Origin: Palsa-506 sp050013415
GTDB lineage: Bacteria; Actinomycetota; Actinomycetes; Streptosporangiales; Streptosporangiaceae
Direction of reading: 5' to 3'
NCBI GenBank assembly: GCA_050013415.1
Contig: JBEKFH010000142.1
Span: 1 to 10,802, forward strand
Length of the DNA stretch: 10,802 bases
Positions 1 through 4,842 of this stretch are shown here, one piece after another; the stretch's first letter is position 1; every line of letters starts with the position of its first letter. The position numbers and the translations under genes are program-made. The notes below the pieces were generated by a model that did no database searches, had not been told where the DNA came from, and saw only the letters and a list, made by a program, of their open reading frames with translations.

Positions 1-1263
1 GCCAACCCGGACATCGGCAGCAAGGCCGCCGAAGACCACCGCGAGGAGATCGAGGAGGTCCTTAAGGGGGCCGACATGGTCTTCGTCACCGCGGGGGAGG
101 GCGGCGGGACCGGCACTGGCGGGGCACCCGTGGTCGCGAGCGTGGCCCGCTCGCTGGGCGCCCTCACCATCGGTGTCGTCACCAGGCCGTTCGGCTTCGA
201 GGGAAAGCGGCGCGCGGCGCAGGCCGACACGGGGATCGAGCGCCTCCGCGACGAGGTGGACACGCTGATCGTCATACCGAACGACAGGCTGCTGTCCATC
301 TCCGACCGGCACGTCAGCGTGCTCGACGCGTTCAAGGCCGCTGACCAGGTGCTGCTCTCCGGCGTGCAGGGCATTACCGATCTCATCACCACCCCGGGGC
401 TGATCAACCTGGATTTCGCCGACGTCAAGTCGGTGATGTCAGGGGCAGGCTCGGCGCTGATGGGAGTCGGCTCGGCCCGCGGCGACGACCGCGCGGTCGC
501 CGCGGCCGAGAACGCGATCTCCAGCCCGCTGCTTGAGGCAAGCATCGACGGAGCGCATGGCGTGCTGCTGTCCATCCAGGGCGGCTCCGACCTGGGCCTC
601 TTCGAGATCAACGAGGCCGCGCAGCTAGTCGCGAACTCCGCCGCGCCCGACGCGAACATCATTTTCGGCGCGGTCATCGACGACGCGCTCGGCGACGAGG
701 TGCGGGTCACCGTGATCGCGGCCGGATTCGACGAGAGCAGAGTGGCCAGGCCGCGACCAGGCCGCGCGATGGCCAGCCAGGGCACCGGATCGGGCAGGTC
801 CGAGGGAAACGGCTCCGGAAGCTGGCGTCCGGCTGCTCTTCCCGATGGCCAGGATGCTGCGCGGATCCCGGCCGCGCGGACCCCGGCCGGCGTGGCCGCG
901 GATGGTGCCGGGTCCGCGCTCGCGGAGACCGCGGCCGGAGCGGCCGCAGCCGAGCCGTCCTGGACCGCGGACTTGCCGGCCGGAACGGACTCGCCCGCTG
1001 CCACGGCGTGGTCAGCGGAAACGGATTCGCCCGCCGCGACGGCCTGGTCCAGCGCCCCGGTCAGCGCGGATGAGGACTCGCGTACCGACGGCGCGGCAGT
1101 ATCCGGCCCGGCGGACGCGGCATCGGCCGCGGTCGCCGCATCGGCGGCGGCCCGGCCCGAGCCCGCGGCCACCGGGCGCGTCTTCGATGCCGCCACCACT
1201 CGCCGCCGGTCAGTGGTCTTTGAGGAAGACGACGACCTGGACATTCCCGATTTCCTCAAGTGA
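1..1263 (+). CDS. ftsZ: Cell division protein FtsZ, 3' part (5' end outside window)
   Basis: FtsZ is the tubulin-like GTPase that forms the cytoplasmic Z ring. The frame is open from base 1; by comparison with Mycobacterium FtsZ about 69 N-terminal residues are missing. Visible are the tubulin signature GGGTGTGG (bases 100-123), the T7 synergy loop NLDFAD (406-423) that completes the neighbour's GTPase site, and the C-terminal core ending near VTVIAAGFD (about 732). A linker of roughly 160 Ala/Pro/Gly/Ser-rich residues follows, about three times the length of the M. tuberculosis linker, with a repeated TDSPAATAWS (985-1014 and 1021-1050). The gene ends with the acidic tail DDDLDIPDFLK, the conserved peptide expected to bind SepF and other septal partners. 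The stop is TGA 1261-1263. It is the first gene of a co-directional series that includes sepF. Identity is certain; only the linker is unusual. Confidence 0.98.
   Translation, partial: ANPDIGSKAAEDHREEIEEVLKGADMVFVTAGEGGGTGTGGAPVVASVARSLGALTIGVVTRPFGFEGKRRAAQADTGIERLRDEVDTLIVIPNDRLLSISDRHVSVLDAFKAADQVLLSGVQGITDLITTPGLINLDFADVKSVMSGAGSALMGVGSARGDDRAVAAAENAISSPLLEASIDGAHGVLLSIQGGSDLGLFEINEAAQLVANSAAPDANIIFGAVIDDALGDEVRVTVIAAGFDESRVARPRPGRAMASQGTGSGRSEGNGSGSWRPAALPDGQDAARIPAARTPAGVAADGAGSALAETAAGAAAAEPSWTADLPAGTDSPAATAWSAETDSPAATAWSSAPVSADEDSRTDGAAVSGPADAASAAVAASAAARPEPAATGRVFDAATTRRRSVVFEEDDDLDIPDFLK
985..1050 (+). repeat. Duplicated TDSPAATAWS in the FtsZ linker
   Basis: Two copies of a 30-base segment (985-1014 and 1021-1050), separated by six bases, encode the same decapeptide TDSPAATAWS in the FtsZ C-terminal linker. 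The copies differ at several third codon positions, so the duplication is not very recent. Confidence 0.85.
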
Positions 1264-1293
1264 GCTCCCGTCGCGAAGTGAGCTCCCGTCGCG
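1258..1293 (+). repeat. Exact 18-base tandem duplication across the ftsZ stop codon
   Basis: Bases 1258-1275 and 1276-1293 are identical 18-mers beginning AAGTGAGCTC. The first copy contains the last FtsZ lysine codon and its TGA stop; the second carries a second copy of both. As 18 is a multiple of three, the second TGA lies in the same frame as the first. No function is evident. It lies in the 94-base gap before pgeF. Confidence 0.95.
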
Positions 1294-1357
1294 CCTGAAC
1301 CAGCGTCGCACTGAGTTCGCCCTGGCTGCATGGCTGCCCTTTGAGCTGGCTCCCGGG

Positions 1358-2068
1358 GTGATGGCGGCTTTCACCAGCCGGGATGGCGGCGTGAGCGCGC
1401 CGCCCTTTGACTCGCTCAACCTGGGCGCCGCGGTGGGCGACGATCCGGCCGCGGTGGCCCGTAACCGGCAGCTGGCCGCTGCGGCGTTCGGCCGCGCGAC
1501 GGACGGAATCACCTGGATGCGGCAGGTCCACGGGGCAGGCGTGGCGTACGCGCCCGCGCGCTCAGGCCCGCTGCCTGCGCCGGACCTTCTCCCGGCCGTG
1601 GACGCGATCTTCACCGATGCCGCGGCCGTGACGGTGGGCGTGCTGGCGGCGGACTGCGCCATGGTCCTGATCGCCGACGGGGCGGCGCGGATTGTCGGCG
1701 CGGCCCACGCGGGCAGGGAGGGCATCGCCGCCGGCGTCGTCCCGGCGCTGGTGCGCTCGATGACCGCCGCCGGAGCCGATCCCGCGCGAATGCGGGCCGT
1801 CATCGGGCCGGCCATCTGCGGCGCGTGCTACGAGGTGCCCTGGCAGCTTCGGGCACGAATAGCAGATGACGTACCGGAGGCTGGCTGCGTTACGCGGAAG
1901 GGCAGCCCCGGGATCGACATACGCGCCGGAGCTGCAGCGCAGCTGGCCAGGGCCGGCGTGCGCGCGGTCCGCCAGGATCGGCGGTGCACTGCCGAGACGC
2001 CGGCCCTGTATTCCTACCGCCGCGACGGCCAGACCGGGCGATTCGCCGGCCTGGCCTGGCTCGCGTGA
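1358..2068 (+). CDS. pgeF: PgeF/YfiH-type multicopper-oxidoreductase-fold (laccase-domain) protein
   Basis: This belongs to the YfiH/YlmD family. Members have been described as peptidoglycan editing factor (removing wrongly incorporated L-Ser in E. coli) and as zinc-dependent purine nucleoside enzymes; which applies here is unknown. The three family metal ligands are visible: H58 in QVHG, C100 in ADC and H117 in HAGREG, followed by the conserved IGPAICGACYEV. HAGREG replaces the proteobacterial HAGWRG, similar to other actinobacteria. The protein is about 236 residues if it starts at GTG 1358; ATG 1361 is the next codon. The frame is open far upstream, but between 1262 and 1358 it offers only CTG codons, and no strong ribosome site precedes 1358. 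Similarity to E. coli YfiH seems to begin near W1331, so the start is uncertain. It sits between ftsZ and yggS as in many Gram-positive dcw clusters. Confidence 0.9.
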   Translation: MMAAFTSRDGGVSAPPFDSLNLGAAVGDDPAAVARNRQLAAAAFGRATDGITWMRQVHGAGVAYAPARSGPLPAPDLLPAVDAIFTDAAAVTVGVLAADCAMVLIADGAARIVGAAHAGREGIAAGVVPALVRSMTAAGADPARMRAVIGPAICGACYEVPWQLRARIADDVPEAGCVTRKGSPGIDIRAGAAAQLARAGVRAVRQDRRCTAETPALYSYRRDGQTGRFAGLAWLA

Positions 2069-2129
2069 TGGCGCGCGCCACGGCTCGCGTGGTGGCCAGC
2101 GCCACGGTTCGCGTAGTGGCCCGCAGGAA
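2058..2129 (+). repeat. Three imperfect 24-base tandem units across the pgeF stop codon
   Basis: Units 2058-2081, 2082-2105 and 2106-2129 all begin GGCTCGCGT or GGTTCGCGT. Units 1 and 2 match at 21 of 24 bases; unit 3 diverges at its 3' end, where it becomes the yggS ribosome-binding site. The pgeF TGA (2066-2068) lies in unit 1; the corresponding triplet is TGG in unit 2 and TAG in unit 3. The array fills almost the whole pgeF-yggS gap. Confidence 0.85.
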
Positions 2130-2138
2130 GGTGGGATC

Positions 2139-2942
2139 GTGACGGGCGCCCCGGGCGCGGCAGACCGGGAGCGCCGCAGTGAGATCAGCGCGGGCCTGCG
2201 GACGGTGCGGGCCCGGATTGCGGCAGCCTGCCAGGCGGCGGGCCGGGATCCCGGCGAGGTGACGCTGATCGCCGTCACCAAGACGCGGCCGTCTTCTGAC
2301 ATCCGGCTGCTCAGCGAGCTTGGCGTGACCGACGTCGGGGAGAACAGGGCTCAGGAGGCGGTCGCCAAGGCCGCCGACTGCGCCTCGCTCGGCCTGCGGC
2401 TCAGCTGGCACTTCATCGGGCAGCTGCAGGTTAATAAGGCCGCGGCCGTGGTTTCCTTCGCGGACGTCATCCACTCGGTCGACCGGGAGCGCCTGGTCAG
2501 CGCGCTCGGCTCGCGCGCCCGGTCGGCCGGGCGCGTGGTCACCTGCCTGGTGCAGGCCAGCCTGGACGGCGATGCCGCCGCCAGCGAGCAGGCTGGCGGC
2601 GAGCAGGCTGGGGGCGCCGCGGACCGAGGCACCACGGCTAGGGGCACTCCGCCCAGGGGCGGCGCCGCAGCGGATCGGGTCATGGCGCTCGCGGACGCGA
2701 TATCGGCCGAGAACGGCCTTGCGCTCGGCGGGCTGATGGCCGTTGCCCCGCTCGGGATGCCTCCCGCCGAAGCATTCGCCAGGCTCAGGGACCTGTCGGA
2801 GCTGGTGCGGTCGATTCACCCCCGTGCTGTGATGATTTCTGCCGGGATGAGCGGTGACCTGGAGCAGGCGATTGAGGCCGGCGCGACACACGTGCGTGTC
2901 GGTACGGCGTTGCTCGGCGGCCGGCAGGCGTTCGTCAGGTAA
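2139..2942 (+). CDS. yggS: YggS/PROSC-family pyridoxal-phosphate homeostasis protein
   Basis: This is a cytosolic, non-catalytic PLP-binding TIM-barrel protein (YggS/YlmE family) that buffers vitamin B6 and affects amino-acid and keto-acid pools. Visible are the PLP lysine K48 in LIAVTKTRP, the GENRAQEA motif (67-74), HFIGQLQVNK (91-100), IHSVDR (111-116), GLMAVAPLG, and the C-terminal phosphate-binding region SAGMSGDLEQAIEAG followed by VRVGTALLG. GTG 2139 is chosen because AGGAAGG (2125-2131) lies seven bases upstream and the protein then has a normal N-terminus; the frame stays open further upstream but without family similarity. At 267 residues it is longer than usual. The excess is a Gly/Ala/Arg-rich insert, about residues 145-178, including EQAGG twice, where family members have a short loop. 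It lies 70 bases after pgeF and 62 before sepF. Confidence 0.95.
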   Translation: MTGAPGAADRERRSEISAGLRTVRARIAAACQAAGRDPGEVTLIAVTKTRPSSDIRLLSELGVTDVGENRAQEAVAKAADCASLGLRLSWHFIGQLQVNKAAAVVSFADVIHSVDRERLVSALGSRARSAGRVVTCLVQASLDGDAAASEQAGGEQAGGAADRGTTARGTPPRGGAAADRVMALADAISAENGLALGGLMAVAPLGMPPAEAFARLRDLSELVRSIHPRAVMISAGMSGDLEQAIEAGATHVRVGTALLGGRQAFVR

Positions 2943-3004
2943 TGTCCGACGCGTGGCACGCGGGGTGAGCGGCGCCGCACCTTAGCGCGACGGAGGACTG
3001 AAAG

Positions 3005-3520
3005 ATGGCCAGCGCGATGCGCAAGATGGCGGTCTATCTCGGCCTCGTAGAGGACGACCACCACTACGACGACCGTTACGACGATGACGTCCCTGACGAC
3101 CCAGACGGTTACGGCGACCAGGATGACCTGCTGGATCCGGCAGACGAGCAGGACACTCAGCTTGGTCACGGTGACGTCGGCGCGGAGAATGGCCGGTCCG
3201 CCATGGAACGGAATGCGGGCATGGTGGCGCACGCCACGGATCTGGCCCGGATTACTACCTTGCATCCGCGTACGTACAATGAGGCCCGGGCGATCGGGGA
3301 GCACTTCCGCGATGGCACCCCGGTAATCATGAACCTGACCGAGATGGTCGATAGCGACGCGAAGCGCCTCGTCGACTTCGCGGCCGGCCTGATCTTCGGC
3401 CTGCGGGGGAGCATCGACCGGGTGACCAGCAGGGTGTTTCTGCTGTCTCCGGCGAACGTCGAGGTAACTGCCGAGGACAAGGCCCGTATCGTGGAGAGGG
3501 GCTTCTTCAACCAGAGCTAG
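3005..3520 (+). CDS. sepF: SepF, membrane anchor of the Z ring
   Basis: SepF binds the FtsZ C-terminal tail and attaches the Z ring to the membrane; actinobacteria lacking FtsA depend on it. The N-terminal MRKMAVYLGLVEDD (residues 5-18) is the actinobacterial amphipathic membrane-targeting segment. A flexible, strongly acidic stretch rich in Asp, His and Tyr (about 17-50) follows. The globular SepF core spans about 80-168 with ITTLHPRTYNEARAIGEHFR, GTPVIMNLTEM, AKRLVDFAAGL and VFLLSPANVEV, ending GFFNQS as in Streptomyces SepF. ATG 3005 is preceded by GGAGG (2992-2996) at eight bases; ATG 3017 is a less likely alternative. Length is 171 residues. The linker between helix and core is shorter than in many Streptomyces homologues. 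Identity is secure. Confidence 0.97.
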   Translation: MASAMRKMAVYLGLVEDDHHYDDRYDDDVPDDPDGYGDQDDLLDPADEQDTQLGHGDVGAENGRSAMERNAGMVAHATDLARITTLHPRTYNEARAIGEHFRDGTPVIMNLTEMVDSDAKRLVDFAAGLIFGLRGSIDRVTSRVFLLSPANVEVTAEDKARIVERGFFNQS

Positions 3521-3597
3521 TCATACAGTGACAAACTACGCGTAACGGCCATCACGACATTGACCCAGGCGTCGGCCGGGCGGGCAAGGGCAGGGAT

Positions 3598-3882
3598 GTG
3601 ACGCTCGTTAAGGACATCTTGCAGTTCGTCATCGGGGTCTACCTGATCCTGCTCATCGGGCGGCTGATCCTCAGCTGGATACAGTCGTTCTCCAGGGACT
3701 GGAGGCCGACAGGCATCGTCCTGGTCCTGGCGGAGGCTGCTTATACGCCGACCGATCCGCCACTTAGATTGCTAAGGCGCTGCATTCCGTCGGTCCGTCT
3801 AGGTAATGTGGCCTTGGACCTCAGCTTCATGGTGCTGTTCCTGGTGGTTTTCGTCCTGTTCCAGGCCGTGCAGCTGATCTGA
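3598..3882 (+). CDS. yggT: YggT-family small integral membrane protein
   Basis: This is a 94-residue membrane protein of the YggT/YlmG family, found beside sepF and divIVA in Gram-positive bacteria and cyanobacteria. Its biochemical role is unresolved; links to cell division and nucleoid or plastid distribution have been reported for relatives. Two hydrophobic segments are visible, about residues 7-28 and 73-93. Between them lies the family hallmark PTDPPLRLLRRCIP (51-64). GTG 3598 is the chosen start, preceded by AAGGG (3586-3590) at a seven-base spacing. Only one YggT repeat is present, the usual actinobacterial form. It is 77 bases downstream of sepF and 63 upstream of divIVA, consistent with one operon. 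Confidence 0.93.
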   Translation: MTLVKDILQFVIGVYLILLIGRLILSWIQSFSRDWRPTGIVLVLAEAAYTPTDPPLRLLRRCIPSVRLGNVALDLSFMVLFLVVFVLFQAVQLI

Positions 3883-3887
3883 TCGGG

Positions 3888-3917
3888 TAGCGTCCACAGA
3901 GGAAGCGTCCACAGCGG
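3888..3917 (+). repeat. 15-base imperfect tandem duplication upstream of divIVA
   Basis: TAGCGTCCACAGAGG (3888-3902) is followed directly by AAGCGTCCACAGCGG (3903-3917), matching at 13 of 15 bases with an 11-base identical core. It occupies about half of the 63-base yggT-divIVA gap, just upstream of the divIVA ribosome-binding site AAGGAG (3935-3940). Confidence 0.85.
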
Positions 3918-3945
3918 ACCAGTCCAAGCGCGCCAAGGAGACGAC

Positions 3946-4803
3946 ATGCCACTGACGCCCGCGGATGTGCGGAACAAGCAGTTCAGCACGACGAGGCTCA
4001 GGCCGGGCTACGACGAGGAAGAGGTCGATGCGTTCCTCGATGAGGTCGAAGCGGAGCTCGACCGGCTGATCCAGGAGAACGAGGAACTCCGGGGCAAGCT
4101 GGCGGAGGTGCTGCGCGGTGGCGCTGGCAAGGTGCCGGCCACGCTGAACGCTCCGCACGCCGACGCTCCGCCGCCCGAGCTCATCGCGCCGGAACCGCCG
4201 CGAATCGATACCGACCGCCGGCCGCAAGAGGCCGTGATGATGGGCATGAAGCCGGTCGAGGACAACATGGACACCGCGGCGCGCGTGCTCGCGCTCGCGC
4301 AGCAGACCGCTGACCAGGCGATTGCCGACGCGCGCCGGGAGGCCGACGAGACCCTCGCCCGCGCCAGGCGCGAAGCCGATGAGATCCTGACCAAGGCCAG
4401 GCGGCAGTCCGAGCAGATCACCAGCGACGCGCGGGCACGCGCCGAGAGCCTTGAGCGCGATGCCCAGGAGCGCCACCGCCAGGCCATGGGGTCGCTTGTC
4501 CAGTCGCGCGAGGAGCTGGAGCGCCGGGTTGATGACCTGCGCGCCTTCGAGCGGGAATACCGCAGCAGGCTGAAGGCATACCTGGAAGGGCAGCTTCGTG
4601 ATCTCGAGGCAGGCGCCACGGACAGCGGCGTCTTCCCGGCCATGGCGACCGGGCCGCAGCCTGCTGTGCCCACGGGCATGCCGCGGATGGATGGCCGCAA
4701 CGGCCAGCCGCCAGTCGCGAGCCCGTATGCCCCGCAGCCTGAGCCCGTTCCGCACACTGGCGGCTTCCACCCGGTCGAGTCCGCGCAGCACGATCGTCGC
4801 TGA
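3946..4803 (+). CDS. divIVA: DivIVA/Wag31 polar growth and septum-site scaffold
   Basis: DivIVA is a cytoplasmic coiled-coil protein that gathers at negatively curved membrane. In actinobacteria it recruits the wall-elongation machinery to poles and is usually essential. The N-terminal domain MPLTPADVRNKQF ... GYDEEEVDAFLDEVE (1-35) is diagnostic; F13 and the basic residues R17 and R19 lie in the membrane-inserting loop. A short first coiled coil (about 33-57) leads to a Pro/Ala-rich linker (about 62-93). A long second coiled coil follows (about 105-222) with 11-residue-like repeats such as IADARREADE and LARARREADE. A Pro/Gly-rich tail forms the rest of the 285 residues. AAGGAG (3935-3940), five bases before ATG 3946, supports the start. 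The linker region is where Wag31 is phosphorylated in mycobacteria, but I cannot assign a site here. Confidence 0.96.
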   Translation: MPLTPADVRNKQFSTTRLRPGYDEEEVDAFLDEVEAELDRLIQENEELRGKLAEVLRGGAGKVPATLNAPHADAPPPELIAPEPPRIDTDRRPQEAVMMGMKPVEDNMDTAARVLALAQQTADQAIADARREADETLARARREADEILTKARRQSEQITSDARARAESLERDAQERHRQAMGSLVQSREELERRVDDLRAFEREYRSRLKAYLEGQLRDLEAGATDSGVFPAMATGPQPAVPTGMPRMDGRNGQPPVASPYAPQPEPVPHTGGFHPVESAQHDRR

Positions 4804-4842
4804 TCGGGCAGTTCGCGCTAGTCTCGTCCGTGGAGTCTGCCC

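Noticed and set aside
845..1357. Long in-frame extension of pgeF overlapping ftsZ
   Set aside because: It is Arg/Pro-rich out-of-frame reading of the FtsZ linker. The true gene must start near 1358 or slightly upstream.
1866..2138. Extension of yggS into pgeF
   Set aside because: It is a shadow of the pgeF 3' end in another frame. The GTG at 2139 has a strong Shine-Dalgarno and a normal family N-terminus.
4804..4842. TAGTCT near 4820 as a private promoter for the membrane-protein gene
   Set aside because: No -35 match at a suitable distance and only 39 bases from divIVA; co-transcription is simpler.
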